Shown piece after piece: positions 25,404 through 34,762 of a DNA stretch of 64,000 nucleotides. The DNA comes from Bacteroidales bacterium UBA3297 (GTDB taxonomy: Bacteria > Bacteroidota > Bacteroidia > Bacteroidales > Paludibacteraceae). Made by a program: the position numbers and the translations under genes. Each line of letters starts with the position of its first letter. Position 1 is the first letter of the stretch. The notes under the pieces were generated by a model. That model was not told the DNA's origin. It worked only from the letters and a program-made list of their open reading frames with translations, and ran no database searches. The stretch covers positions 268,346 through 332,345 of the forward strand of contig DETD01000031.1 in the NCBI GenBank assembly GCA_002362105.1, in the 5' to 3' direction.

Positions 25404-25431
25404 TTACAAAACAGTTTGTTATACAAAAATA

Positions 25432-25765
25432 AAAAAAAACAGTACATTTCGAAAATTCACAGATGCAAAACATATCACTCATTTTTCAGAGCCCAGTTTT
25501 AGAATTGTACAATCTCCTGAGAAATAGAATTTCAGAGCGAGATCCAACAACAGCACAGTACATTGATAATAAGCATATTACAACAATCATCTATTACCAA
25601 TAAAAAACAACTCGCGCCAAAAAGCGCCGAACTTAGCCCCAATTGCCCATTTTATTTGTATATTTGTAGGGAAATTGGTTAGTTGTGCATTCTATACCCG
25701 TTTGCAAACAGGGAGCAATGCCACTGGCCTAGGTATTTTGGTGACTAAATTGTGCGATTATCCGA
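25432..25765. other. Intergenic region before ftsX
   Basis: AT-rich spacer of about 330 bases between divergent genes. It contains a -7-like box TATATTTG (25659-25666) for the ftsX operon, giving a leader of about 90 nt. No convincing small gene or RNA was found in it. Confidence 0.4.
25659..25666 (+). promoter_or_regulatory. Probable -7 box of the ftsX operon
   Basis: TATATTTG matches TAnnTTTG. The -33 element is not clear at the expected distance. Leader of about 90 nt to the ATG at 25766. Confidence 0.45.
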
Positions 25766-26644
25766 ATGGCAAAATCGGTCAAATATATTTTATTCAACTC
25801 AAAATTAACCACGGTAGTCAGCGTGTCGATGGTGTTAGTTCTGCTAGGCATCACCACAATAGTTCTTCTTATGAGCAAGAACCTGACCGACCACGTGCGT
25901 GAGAACTTCATCTTCAAACTGACGCTGAAAGAAGGCATCACCCAAAAGACGATTGACGCTGTAGGCGACACGCTGCGGGCGAAGCCTTACATTAAAGAGG
26001 TTAACTACGTAAGCAAGGAACTGGCCGTACAGAAATTTGCGGAAGAGTTGGGCGAAGACCCAATGGAGTCTCTCGACGTAAATCCGCTACCCAACACCTA
26101 TGAAGTGAGCTTAAAAGCCGCACAGTTGGCAGCCGATAGCTTGAAAAACATTGAAGACGAACTCATTCAAATCAAAGGAATCACAGAAGTCGACTATCCA
26201 CACAACCTGGTAGAGACATTTTCGCGCAATGTGCGTGCGGTATCGGCGGTGTTCCTGTTTATGGCTGGCGTTTTGCTGGTTATATCTTTTGCGCTTATTA
26301 ACAACACGATAAGGCTACTAATTTATTCCGACAGGTTCCTTATCCAAACTATGAAACAAGTAGGAGCCACCCGAAACTTTATACGGAAACCGTATATGAA
26401 ACAGGGGCTGATAATTGGACTTATCGCTTCGGGAATAGCCATCGTGATTATATTGCTGATGCTATTCTGCATGGGCGACTTAACCTCCGACATCTCGCTG
26501 TTTATCGACTTACAAGACACCACATTATATTTAGCGACCTTTGGCGTCATCTTAGTTTCCGGCATCCTCATCACCGAGTTGTCGACCTATTTGGCAGTGA
26601 ACAAGTATTTGCGCCAGTCGCTTAACACAATGTATCTTATTTAA
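25766..26644 (+). CDS. ftsX: Cell division protein FtsX
   Basis: The 292-residue protein has the FtsX layout: one N-terminal membrane helix (about 15-38), an extracytoplasmic domain (about 40-160) and three C-terminal helices (about 165-190, 212-238, 255-280), with KQVGATRNFIRKPYMKQGLIIG, the cytoplasmic signature before helix 3. With FtsE it forms an ABC-type complex that controls septal peptidoglycan hydrolases. ftsE is not in the window. It heads the order ftsX-DUF3098-uppP-truB-queA, known in Bacteroidota. Confidence 0.93.
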   Translation: MAKSVKYILFNSKLTTVVSVSMVLVLLGITTIVLLMSKNLTDHVRENFIFKLTLKEGITQKTIDAVGDTLRAKPYIKEVNYVSKELAVQKFAEELGEDPMESLDVNPLPNTYEVSLKAAQLAADSLKNIEDELIQIKGITEVDYPHNLVETFSRNVRAVSAVFLFMAGVLLVISFALINNTIRLLIYSDRFLIQTMKQVGATRNFIRKPYMKQGLIIGLIASGIAIVIILLMLFCMGDLTSDISLFIDLQDTTLYLATFGVILVSGILITELSTYLAVNKYLRQSLNTMYLI

Positions 26645-26676
26645 AGCTAACAAAGAAAAATAATCATATTTCAAAA

Positions 26677-26994
26677 ATGAAAAGCAAAGAAGGTTTGGCA
26701 TTGCCAAAAGGCAATTTGAAGCTGATTGCCGTGGGCATGGTAATTATCGTCATCGGTTTCCTCTGCATGATTGGCGGCGGCAGCGAAGACGGCGTGTCTT
26801 TCAACCCAGATATTTATAGCGCCCGTATCATAACGGCAGGTCCGCTTATTTCTGTGTTTGGCTTCTTTTTCGTTATCTACGCTATTCTGCGTAACCCTAA
26901 ATCTAACGAAGAGAATGGTCACGACCTCATCGAAAGTGGGCACTCAGACATCGAGGTCAAGAAGAACAATACAGACATTAAAGAGCTAGACTAA
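26677..26994 (+). CDS. DUF3098 small membrane protein
   Basis: At 105 residues with two membrane helices (about 15-35 and 50-72) around a short GGGSEDGVSFNPDIYSARI loop, it matches DUF3098, a Bacteroidota family found regularly between ftsX and uppP. The C-terminal tail is charged and cytoplasmic. Function unknown; the fixed position suggests a role in envelope growth or division. Confidence 0.88.
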   Translation: MKSKEGLALPKGNLKLIAVGMVIIVIGFLCMIGGGSEDGVSFNPDIYSARIITAGPLISVFGFFFVIYAILRNPKSNEENGHDLIESGHSDIEVKKNNTDIKELD

Positions 26995-26999
26995 CGGTT

Positions 27000-27872
27000 A
27001 TGAGTTGGATTGAAGCCATTATTATAGCAATAGTAGAGGGATTGACAGAATTCCTGCCGGTGTCGAGTACCGGCCATATGATTATCACGGAGAACTTGCT
27101 GGGGATGGATTTAAGCGAATCTAATCCAGAAAGCGAGTTTATCAAGGCATTTACCGTCATCATCCAGTTTGGCGCCATTCTTTCGGTTGTGGTTCTTTAC
27201 TGGAAGCGCTTTTTTGTTCTGAACAAAGAGACGTTGGTAGGAGCAGAGACTGCACCAGTATGGAAAATTTGGTTACACAAGTTCGACTTCTATTGGAAAC
27301 TGCTTCTAGCCTTCCTGCCTGCCGCAGTATTGGGTCTGGTATTCAGCGACAAGATTGACGAATTTCTTGGCGATGTGCGGGTTGTGGCTATTATGCTGGT
27401 AGTGGGAGGCGTGTTTATGCTGTTCTGCGACAAGCTGTTCAACCACGGCACAGAAGACACCAAAATAGACGAGAAAAGAGCCGTTAAAATCGGCTTCTTC
27501 CAATGTATAGCCATGATTCCGGGCGTTAGCCGCTCAATGGCAACCATTGTAGGCGGTATGCAACAGGGACTGACCCGCCAACGCGCGGCCGAGTTCTCTT
27601 TCTTCCTGGCTGTACCAACTATGTTCGCAGCCACAGCCTACAAACTTTTGAAGTTGTTCTTAAGCGGAGGCGTGGAAATGCTGAGCAGCCATCTCGGCGT
27701 CTTAATTATCGGTAATGTTGTAGCCTTCTTGGTTGCGCTTGCAGCCATAAAGGGCTTTATCTCATTCCTAACCAAATACGGTTTCAGAGCCTTCGGCTGG
27801 TACCGCATTATAGTAGGTGGCGTCATCTTGCTATTGCCGTTCCTAGGTTTCACTTTACAGATGGTTGACTGA
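27000..27872 (+). CDS. uppP: Undecaprenyl-diphosphatase UppP (BacA)
   Basis: The 290-residue inner-membrane protein has the family motifs EGLTEFLPVSSTGHMI (Glu-rich motif 1) and IPGVSRSMATIVGGM (Arg motif), and about eight helices. It dephosphorylates undecaprenyl diphosphate to recycle the lipid carrier for peptidoglycan and other glycans, and can give bacitracin resistance. It begins five bases after DUF3098 and its stop overlaps the truB start by one base. Confidence 0.96.
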   Translation: MSWIEAIIIAIVEGLTEFLPVSSTGHMIITENLLGMDLSESNPESEFIKAFTVIIQFGAILSVVVLYWKRFFVLNKETLVGAETAPVWKIWLHKFDFYWKLLLAFLPAAVLGLVFSDKIDEFLGDVRVVAIMLVVGGVFMLFCDKLFNHGTEDTKIDEKRAVKIGFFQCIAMIPGVSRSMATIVGGMQQGLTRQRAAEFSFFLAVPTMFAATAYKLLKLFLSGGVEMLSSHLGVLIIGNVVAFLVALAAIKGFISFLTKYGFRAFGWYRIIVGGVILLLPFLGFTLQMVD

Positions 27873-28609
27873 TGCAGGAAACGCAAGCTATGGATTTTGA
27901 GGTTGGCGAGATTCTCTATTTCGACAAACCACTGCATTGGACGTCCTTCGACTTAGTGAACAAAGCCCGCTACGCCATTAAACGCGACCTGGGCATAAAA
28001 AAGCCAAAGATTGGACATGCCGGTACACTCGATCCGCTAGCAACTGGTGTTTTGATTGTCTGCACTGGCAAAAAGACCAAGATGATTGAAAAACTCCAAT
28101 ACGAGACGAAAGAATATGTTGCCACCATCAAACTAGGCGAGACAACCCCTTCTTTCGATTTGGAGACTGAAGTCGACGCTACCTTCCCTACCGAACATAT
28201 CACCAAAGAATTAGTTGAGGAAACGCTGAAAAAATTCTCGGGTGAAATTCAGCAGATTCCCCCTGCCTACAGTGCGGTAAAGGTCGACGGGAAACGGGCT
28301 TACGAATATGCCCGCAAAGGCAAAGAGGTTGAGCTCAAACCCAAAACGCTCGTAATTGACGAAATTGAGTTGCTTGAATACGAAATGCCGGTTATTAAAG
28401 TGAGGGTTGTTTGTAGCAAAGGCACTTACATCCGCGCTTTAGCCCGCGATATTGGCGAAGCGCTGAACAGTGGCGCCCACCTAACAGCATTGCGCCGCAC
28501 ACGTATTGGCGACGTCACCGTTAACGACTGCATTTCCATCGAGCAGTTCCAGTTCTTAGTCAAGTCGATGGCTGCCCTTTCAAAGAATAAACAAGAAGAA
28601 AATTTATAA
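27872..28609 (+). CDS. truB: tRNA pseudouridine(55) synthase TruB
   Basis: The 245-residue protein carries GHAGTLDPLATGVL with catalytic Asp54 and the KVDGKRAYEYARKG and VVCSKGTYIRALARDIG motifs. It makes the universal pseudouridine 55 in the tRNA T-loop. The ATG at 27872 overlaps the uppP stop by one base; an in-frame ATG at 27890 is an alternative start. The short C-terminus lacks a PUA extension. Confidence 0.95.
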   Translation: MQETQAMDFEVGEILYFDKPLHWTSFDLVNKARYAIKRDLGIKKPKIGHAGTLDPLATGVLIVCTGKKTKMIEKLQYETKEYVATIKLGETTPSFDLETEVDATFPTEHITKELVEETLKKFSGEIQQIPPAYSAVKVDGKRAYEYARKGKEVELKPKTLVIDEIELLEYEMPVIKVRVVCSKGTYIRALARDIGEALNSGAHLTALRRTRIGDVTVNDCISIEQFQFLVKSMAALSKNKQEENL

Positions 28610-28611
28610 AA

Positions 28612-29664
28612 ATGAAACTGTCAAAATTCGATTTCAAACTTCCAGAGGAACTTATTGCACAAGACCCTTATGAAGACCGCGACACCTGCCGCTTGATGGT
28701 GGTTGACCGCAAGACAGGTAAGATTGAACACAAGATATTCAAAGATATAATTGAATACTTTAGCGATGGCGACGTGCTCATTTTCAACGACACGAAGGTT
28801 TTCCCTGCACGCCTTTACGGTAACAAGGAAAAGACCAACGCTAAAATTGAAGTATTCCTTCTCCGCGAATTGGACCGCGAAATGAAGTTCTGGGACGTGC
28901 TGGTAGACCCAGCCCGCAAGATAAGAATTGGTAACAAGCTCTACTTTGGCGATGACGACTCGCTGGTTGCCGAGGTTATAGACAACACCACCTCTCGCGG
29001 ACGTACCCTCCGCTTCTTGTTTGATGGTCCATATGACGAATTCAAGAAAACCCTGTACGGATTGGGAGAGACTCCACTTCCAAAGGAAATCTTCACACGC
29101 GACGTCCGTCCGGAAGATGAAGAATACTACCAGTGTATTTTCGCTAAGAACGAAGGCGCTGTCGTTGCGCCTACCGCCGGCATGCACTTCAGCCGCCAGC
29201 TGATGAAGCGTCTGGAAATTAACGATGTCAACTTTGCCTACATCACCCTCCACGCTGGTTTGGGCAACTTCCGCAAGATTGACGTTGAAGACCTGACCAA
29301 ATACAAGATGGACTCGGAACAGATGATTATCACAGAAGAGAATGCGAAAATCATCAACAAGGGACGTGAAAAGCACCGCAAAGTGTGCGCTGTGGGCACC
29401 ACCGTTATGCGTACCATTGAAAGTTGTGTCGACACCGAAGGCTTTGTAAAGCCAGTTGACGGTTGGACCAACAAGTTTATCTTCCCTCCATACGACTTCA
29501 GTGTTGCAAACTGCATGATTTCGAACTTCCACCTCAACCTTTCCACATTGTTGATGATGGTTGCTGCTTTTGGCGGTTACGACCTCGTTATGAAGGCTTA
29601 CGAGACTGCCATTGCCGAAAAGTACAAGTTCGGAACTTATGGCGACGCTATGCTCATACTCTAA
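28612..29664 (+). CDS. queA: S-adenosylmethionine:tRNA ribosyltransferase-isomerase QueA
   Basis: The 350-residue protein begins MKLSKFDFKLPEELIAQDP and shows the QueA marks FNDTKVFPARLYG, GAVVAPTAGMHFS and ITLHAGLGNFRKI. It adds the ribosyl part of SAM to 7-aminomethyl-deazaguanine in tRNA, giving epoxyqueuosine. It starts two bases after truB. Codon use is shifted towards GCT/GTT endings compared with upstream genes, similar to DUF1015 after it. Confidence 0.96.
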   Translation: MKLSKFDFKLPEELIAQDPYEDRDTCRLMVVDRKTGKIEHKIFKDIIEYFSDGDVLIFNDTKVFPARLYGNKEKTNAKIEVFLLRELDREMKFWDVLVDPARKIRIGNKLYFGDDDSLVAEVIDNTTSRGRTLRFLFDGPYDEFKKTLYGLGETPLPKEIFTRDVRPEDEEYYQCIFAKNEGAVVAPTAGMHFSRQLMKRLEINDVNFAYITLHAGLGNFRKIDVEDLTKYKMDSEQMIITEENAKIINKGREKHRKVCAVGTTVMRTIESCVDTEGFVKPVDGWTNKFIFPPYDFSVANCMISNFHLNLSTLLMMVAAFGGYDLVMKAYETAIAEKYKFGTYGDAMLIL

Positions 29665-29696
29665 CCAACGGAAATAAATAACAACAAAACATAAAA

Positions 29697-30944
29697 ATGG
29701 CAATCATAAAACCTTTTAAGGGCATCCGCCCTCCAAAAGACCTCGTTGAACAGGTAGAGAGCCGTCCTTACGACGTTCTCGACTCTGAAGAGGCACGTGC
29801 AGAAGCTGGTGACAACGAAAAGTCGCTTTACCACATCATCAAACCTGAAATCGATTTCCCAGTTGGAACCAGTGAATACGATCCGAAGGTTTACGAGAAA
29901 GCTGCCGAAAACTTCCAGAAATTCCAAGACAAAGGCTGGTTGAAGCAGGACGACAAAGAGCAGTACTACATCTATGCCCAAACCATGAACGGCAAGACCC
30001 AGTACGGCTTGGTGGTAGCCGCATACGTGAACGACTACATGACCGGCGTAATCAAGAAGCACGAGCTAACCCGCCGCGACAAGGAAGAAGACCGTATGAA
30101 GCACGTCCGCGTAAACAACGCCAACATCGAGCCTGTGTTCTTCGCATATCCTGACGACGAGAAGCTGAACGCCATCATCGCCCGCTATGCAGCAACTACT
30201 CCAGAATACGACTTCATCGCTCCTATCGACGGCTTCCGTCACCAGTTCTGGGTAATCTCTAACGACGACGATATGAAGGTTATCACCGAGCAGTTCGCTA
30301 AGATGCCTTCTCTCTATATTGCAGACGGTCACCACCGTTCTGCTGCAGCAGCTTTGGTTGGTGCTGAAAAGCAGAAGCAGAACCCTAACCACAAGGGCGA
30401 CGAAGAATACAACTACTTTATGGCTGTTTGCTTCCCTGCAAGCCAGTTGACTATTCTCGACTACAACCGTGTTGTAAAGGATTTGAACGGCAAGTCTGCT
30501 GACGAATTCTTGAAGGCACTGGAAGCTGATTTCGTTGTAGAAAAGAAGGGTGCTGAAATCTACAAGCCAAACGCACTGCACAACTTCTCTCTCTACTTGG
30601 AAGGAGAATGGTACAGCCTGACTGCAAAGGAAGGAACTTTCGACAATTCAGACCCTATCGGTGTTCTTGACGTTGATATCTCTTCACGCCTCATCCTCGA
30701 CAAGCAGCTCGGCATTACCGACTTGCGTAGTTCAAAGCGCATCGACTTCGTTGGCGGCTTGCGTGGTTTGAAGGAATTGAAGCGTCGCGTAGATAACGGC
30801 GAAATGAAGGCTGCTCTTGCCCTCTACCCTGTTACCATGAAGCAGATTATGGATATCGCAGACAGTGGCAAGATTATGCCGCCTAAGGCTACTTGGTTCG
30901 AACCTAAACTCCGTTCGGGTTTGATTATCCACAAACTCTCTTAA
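29697..30944 (+). CDS. DUF1015 family protein
   Basis: The 415-residue cytoplasmic protein opens MAIIKPFKGIRPPKDLVEQV and has ESRPYDVLDSEEARAEA, IADGHHRSAAAA and SSKRIDFVGGLRGLKEL, the DUF1015 (SpoIIIAC-unrelated) conserved blocks. The ADGHHR motif looks like an active or ligand site, but the activity is not known. Elsewhere in Bacteroidota the family often lies beside serA/serC; that link is absent here. Strong codon bias suggests abundant expression. A perfect hairpin terminator follows. Confidence 0.92.
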   Translation: MAIIKPFKGIRPPKDLVEQVESRPYDVLDSEEARAEAGDNEKSLYHIIKPEIDFPVGTSEYDPKVYEKAAENFQKFQDKGWLKQDDKEQYYIYAQTMNGKTQYGLVVAAYVNDYMTGVIKKHELTRRDKEEDRMKHVRVNNANIEPVFFAYPDDEKLNAIIARYAATTPEYDFIAPIDGFRHQFWVISNDDDMKVITEQFAKMPSLYIADGHHRSAAAALVGAEKQKQNPNHKGDEEYNYFMAVCFPASQLTILDYNRVVKDLNGKSADEFLKALEADFVVEKKGAEIYKPNALHNFSLYLEGEWYSLTAKEGTFDNSDPIGVLDVDISSRLILDKQLGITDLRSSKRIDFVGGLRGLKELKRRVDNGEMKAALALYPVTMKQIMDIADSGKIMPPKATWFEPKLRSGLIIHKLS

Positions 30945-30966
30945 GCAGACGATTAAGTTTCGATAA

Positions 30967-31005
30967 AGACGGAGACCTGCAAAATGCAGGTCTCCGTCTC
31001 TTTTT
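30967..31005 (+). terminator. Terminator of the ftsX-DUF1015 operon
   Basis: AGACGGAGACCTGC (30967-30980) and GCAGGTCTCCGTCT (30986-30999) form a perfect 14-bp stem with a 5-base loop, then CTTTTT. Confidence 0.9.
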
Positions 31006-31021
31006 GTTCCAACCAAAACAC

Positions 31022-31051
31022 TTGAATATCGTATAAAACCCATTATCTTTA
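31022..31051 (+). promoter_or_regulatory. Promoter of the lipid kinase gene
   Basis: TTG at 31022-31024, a 19-nt spacer and TATCTTTA at 31044-31051, one base off TAnnTTTG. It follows directly after the terminator. Confidence 0.5.
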
Positions 31052-31069
31052 CAAAAAGGTTTGTTTAAA

Positions 31070-31990
31070 ATGTCTGAACTCTGGGGTGTTATACTGAACC
31101 CAAAAGCGGGTAACAAAAAAGTGGACGGAAAGCAGACGATTTGCGATGCGCTGAAGTCGGGCGGAATTACCGGCGAGTATCGCTTTTCGGAATACGCCGG
31201 ACACGCTACCATTTTGGCCCGCGAGTTGGTCGCAGATGGATTTAGAAATTTTCTGATTGTGGGCGGCGACGGCAGCGTTAGCGAAGTGGTCGACGGCCTT
31301 ATGACCGCAGGCGTTGACTCGCACGAACTGACCATTGCAATTATCCCCTCGGGAACTGGAAACGACTGGTGCCGCTATTGGAAGATTCCTAAAAAAATAG
31401 ACTTGTGTTTGAACATGATAAGGCAGGGAAAAAAACAGTGGATTGATATAGGGCGCCTCTCTTATTTCCGCCAAGACACCCTTGTGGAAAAGTATTTCAT
31501 CAATTCTGTAGGGCTGGGATTCGATGCCGAGATTGTAGCCAGAGCCGAGAAACTAGGAAAATTCGCAAAAGGACTTCCCGTAAACTATTTTTTAGGCTTA
31601 GTGGGAAGTATGGCTAAAACAAAGTCGAAACATCTGGTTATGGAAACGGATAACGAGGTGTTTGACGGGAAAGTCTACACAATGAGCATTGCCAACGGCC
31701 CCTATTCGGGAGGAGGCATCAAACAAACCCCCGAAGCCTCGCCTACCGACGGCCTTTTCGACATACTACTGGCCGACGACCCTAATGCCTATGAAATAGT
31801 CCGCGACGTTTCGCGAGTGCTGTTCCGCCAAAGTTTCGGCGGAGTGCTGCGCACCTACCGAACCAGTCAGGTGAAAATTACCACAACCGAACGCCATATG
31901 ATAGAGGCCGACGGTATTGTCCAAACCGACGGCGAAGCCCCACTGCACATAACAATGGTTCCGGCTGCCATAAAGATGATTGTCTGTTAG
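31070..31990 (+). CDS. Diacylglycerol/lipid kinase family protein (YegS/DagK type)
   Basis: The ATG at 31070 is chosen; a TTG nine bases earlier adds only three residues. The ~306-residue protein has the catalytic-domain signatures GVILNPKAG, VGGDGSVSEVVDGLM and IPSGTGNDWCRYW, and the C-terminal SIANGPYSGGGI and QTDGEAP blocks. It would phosphorylate diacylglycerol or another lipid alcohol at the inner membrane. It is monocistronic or followed by kdsA after about 100 bases with a separate -7 box. Confidence 0.9.
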   Translation: MSELWGVILNPKAGNKKVDGKQTICDALKSGGITGEYRFSEYAGHATILARELVADGFRNFLIVGGDGSVSEVVDGLMTAGVDSHELTIAIIPSGTGNDWCRYWKIPKKIDLCLNMIRQGKKQWIDIGRLSYFRQDTLVEKYFINSVGLGFDAEIVARAEKLGKFAKGLPVNYFLGLVGSMAKTKSKHLVMETDNEVFDGKVYTMSIANGPYSGGGIKQTPEASPTDGLFDILLADDPNAYEIVRDVSRVLFRQSFGGVLRTYRTSQVKITTTERHMIEADGIVQTDGEAPLHITMVPAAIKMIVC

Positions 31991-32057
31991 ATTTTGAAAA
32001 GCCACGGTAGCTATAGGTATTCCAGATGGCTCTTGCTAGACTTAGACCTTTATTTTG

Positions 32058-32065
32058 TATCTTTG
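32058..32065 (+). promoter_or_regulatory. Probable -7 box of kdsA
   Basis: TATCTTTG matches TAnnTTTG; a TTG lies 22 nt upstream, slightly beyond the usual spacing. The ATG is at 32088. Confidence 0.45.
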
Positions 32066-32087
32066 TGGCAAATTAAAAGAAATCAAC

Positions 32088-32903
32088 ATGTACACAATAG
32101 ACAAACTCAAACATACTAACAGCGGAAACTTTTTTCTGCTGGCAGGCCCTTGTGTTATTGAAGGCGAGGAAATGGCATTGAACATTGCCGAACATTTGGT
32201 AAAAACGTGCGACCGCTTGCAGATACCCCTGATTTTCAAAGGTTCGTACCGCAAAGCCAACCGTTCGCGCCTAGACTCGTTTACCGGAATCGGCGACGAG
32301 AAAGCATTGAAGGTCCTCCGCAAAGTGAGCGAAACATTCGACATTCCTACGGTTACAGATATTCATGCCGCCAGCGAGGCAGAACTAGCGGCCGAGTACG
32401 TCGATGTTCTTCAAATACCGGCATTTTTGTGCCGACAGACCGATTTGCTGGAGGCAGCCGCCCACACCGGCAAAGTGGTAAACATTAAGAAAGGACAATT
32501 TCTGGCGCCAGCTTCAATGAAGTTTGCCGCCGATAAAGTGACCCAAAGCGGGAACCCAAGAGTGATGCTGACCGACCGTGGTACCGGCTTCGGTTATCAA
32601 GATCTGATGGTTGACTACCGTGGCATTCCAATCATGCAGGAAACTGGGCACCCTGTCGTCCTTGACATCACCCACTCGCTTCAACAGCCTAACCAGGCAA
32701 GCGGTGTAAGCGGAGGCAATCCACAACTGATTGAAACCATTGCGCGTGCCGGTATAGCGGTAGGTGTCGACGGAATTTTTTTGGAAACGCATCCAGACCC
32801 AAAAAATGCGAAGAGCGATGGAGCCAATATGCTGAATCTGGCCCTATTCGACGGGTTGATGGAAAAACTGGTGAAACTCAGAAAGGTAGTAAACACTCTT
32901 TAA
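32088..32903 (+). CDS. kdsA: 3-deoxy-8-phosphooctulonate (KDO-8-P) synthase
   Basis: Starting at the ATG at 32088 gives a 271-residue protein, the normal length, opening MYTIDKLKHTNSGNFFLLAG. KdsA motifs include FKGSYRKANRSRLDSFTG, IPAFLCRQTDLL, LTDRGTGFGY and DITHSLQQPN. It joins phosphoenolpyruvate and arabinose-5-phosphate for lipopolysaccharide inner core. The AGPCVIE segment places Cys where metal-dependent KdsA enzymes have their metal ligand, so I infer the metal-dependent class. Confidence 0.95.
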   Translation: MYTIDKLKHTNSGNFFLLAGPCVIEGEEMALNIAEHLVKTCDRLQIPLIFKGSYRKANRSRLDSFTGIGDEKALKVLRKVSETFDIPTVTDIHAASEAELAAEYVDVLQIPAFLCRQTDLLEAAAHTGKVVNIKKGQFLAPASMKFAADKVTQSGNPRVMLTDRGTGFGYQDLMVDYRGIPIMQETGHPVVLDITHSLQQPNQASGVSGGNPQLIETIARAGIAVGVDGIFLETHPDPKNAKSDGANMLNLALFDGLMEKLVKLRKVVNTL

Positions 32904-32951
32904 GGACAAGACACAGCTCCAATATACAAAAAACTACAAAACAGGCAAAAA

Positions 32952-33533
32952 ATGATAGAAATAGGTAAAGCCATTGTCAGTTTCGACGTCTTGACGCGCG
33001 AATTCGTCTGCGACCTCGACACCTGCAAGGGTTGTTGCTGTATAGAAGGCGATGCCGGTTGTCCGGTTACACCCGAGGAAATTGAGAAACTGAAAGAGGT
33101 TCTACCCATCGTTTGGAATGATTTGGAACCCGAGGCAAAGGCCGTTATCGAAAAAGAAGGTTTCGTCTGTAAAGACCCCGAAGGCGATGATGTGACCACC
33201 TGTGTAAACGGACGAGAGTGCGTCTTCACCTATACCGCCCCCGATGGGACCTGCATGTGTGCGATAGAAAAAGCCTACCGTGAAGGGAAAACCGATTTCT
33301 ACAAACCTATTTCATGCCACCTGTACCCAATCCGGCTCACAGAAATGGACGAAGTTACACTAGTCAACTACCACAGGTGGAGCATCTGCCACTGTGCCTG
33401 CAAACTGGGTAAAAAGTTAAAAGTTCCGGTCTACAAGTTTTTGAAGGAACCACTCATCCGCCGTTTCGGGAAAGCGTGGTACGACGAACTGGAACTGACC
33501 GTTAATGAACTGAAAAAACAGAACTATATATGA
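32952..33533 (+). CDS. DUF3109 family cysteine-rich protein
   Basis: The 193-residue cytoplasmic protein has about twelve cysteines in patterned groups (DLDTCKGCCCIEGDAGCPV, TTCVNGRECVF, CMCAIEKAY, SCHLYPI, SICHCACKLG), matching DUF3109. The pattern resembles YkgJ-type zinc or iron-sulphur proteins, so a metal centre is likely. It overlaps the M16 peptidase gene by four bases. Function unknown. Confidence 0.88.
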   Translation: MIEIGKAIVSFDVLTREFVCDLDTCKGCCCIEGDAGCPVTPEEIEKLKEVLPIVWNDLEPEAKAVIEKEGFVCKDPEGDDVTTCVNGRECVFTYTAPDGTCMCAIEKAYREGKTDFYKPISCHLYPIRLTEMDEVTLVNYHRWSICHCACKLGKKLKVPVYKFLKEPLIRRFGKAWYDELELTVNELKKQNYI

Positions 33534-34762
33534 TAGCCGAAGACGCCATCCATTTCTACACCTTACCCAACGGCATACGTGTGGTACACATACTGAACGA
33601 TTCGCCAGTGGCATATTGCGGTATGGGCATCCATATTGGCACCCGAAACGAGGAACCTGCCGAAAGCGGTATGGCCCATTTTATTGAGCACTGTATGTTC
33701 AAAGGGACCAAGCACCGTAACGCATGGCATATTCTGAACCGTTTGGAAGATGTGGGTGGCGACATCAACGCCTACACCGAAAAAGAGGAAACCTTCGTCT
33801 ACGCCACCGTTCTTGGCGAATACTACGAACGGGCGATGGAACTGGTGACCGACTTGGTAATTAATCCGACGTTTCCCCAAAACGAACTGGACAAAGAAAA
33901 AGACGTTATCATCGACGAGATTAACGCCTATAACGACTCCCCTTCTGAACTGATTTACGACGATTTCGAAGGGCTTTTGTTCAATGGTTGCACCTTAGGG
34001 CGCAATGTGCTGGGCGAGGAAGCTGTTTTAGAAAACTATACAACAGCCGACGCACTCCGTTTCCACCAACGCTGTTATGGAACCGACCGCATGATTTTCT
34101 TCTCGATGGGGCGCATGCCTTTGAAAAAAAGACTGGCACTCGACGACAAGTACCTACGCGAAGTTCCCCAGCGAAACAGTCTGGCGCAAAACGGAACAGT
34201 ATCCGACTACAAGGTCCAACATATTGTTTTAGATAAAGACTTACACCAGGTGAACTATCTGGCGGGCACACGGGCCTACAATATGAACGACAACCGTCGC
34301 TTTCCCTTGGTGTTGATGAACAACATACTGGGAGGTCCCGGGCAGAACAGCCGCCTGAACGTGGCCATCCGCGAACGCGGTGGCATGTCATATTCTGTAG
34401 AGTCAAGCTACACGGCCTACTCCGACGCAGGCATCCTATCGGTTTATTTCAGCACCGACCATAAGCACAAAGACAAGTGTATAGACCTACTGATGGCAGA
34501 GCTGCGCCGTCTGCGCATCGAAAAACTGACATCAACCCAACTGCACCGTGCCCAAATGCAACTGAAAGGACAAGTTGCCATTGCTGAAGAGAACAACGAA
34601 AGTCTGGCTCTCGGCATTGCGAAAAATTTCCTCTATTTCGGCGAATTTTCTTCGTTAGAGGAACGTATAAAGCGTATCGACGACATTACCGCAGAACAGT
34701 TGCAAGAGGTAGCAAATGACCTTTTGGCCGAAGACATGTTGTCTACATTGTTGTATAAGTAA
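33530..34762 (+). CDS. M16 family zinc peptidase
   Basis: The 410-residue protein has the inverted zinc motif HFIEH (His50, Glu53, His54) with the downstream Glu in the ENDxx-like region EKEKDVIIDEINAYNDSP, and two similar M16 half-domains. It resembles single-chain processing-peptidase-like proteases (PqqL/YmxG group). No signal peptide is seen, so cytoplasmic. Translation is coupled to DUF3109 by an ATGA overlap and its stop overlaps the next start by one base. Confidence 0.93.
   Translation: MIAEDAIHFYTLPNGIRVVHILNDSPVAYCGMGIHIGTRNEEPAESGMAHFIEHCMFKGTKHRNAWHILNRLEDVGGDINAYTEKEETFVYATVLGEYYERAMELVTDLVINPTFPQNELDKEKDVIIDEINAYNDSPSELIYDDFEGLLFNGCTLGRNVLGEEAVLENYTTADALRFHQRCYGTDRMIFFSMGRMPLKKRLALDDKYLREVPQRNSLAQNGTVSDYKVQHIVLDKDLHQVNYLAGTRAYNMNDNRRFPLVLMNNILGGPGQNSRLNVAIRERGGMSYSVESSYTAYSDAGILSVYFSTDHKHKDKCIDLLMAELRRLRIEKLTSTQLHRAQMQLKGQVAIAEENNESLALGIAKNFLYFGEFSSLEERIKRIDDITAEQLQEVANDLLAEDMLSTLLYK

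Noticed and set aside
25675..25902. Possible upstream reading frame ahead of ftsX
   Set aside because: It overlaps the ftsX start in another frame, and its product is not protein-like; better seen as leader sequence.
28621..29703. Long minus-strand open frame opposite queA (360 codons)
   Set aside because: It is entirely antisense to queA, whose motifs are certain, and its protein shows no family features; it results from codon bias of the real gene.
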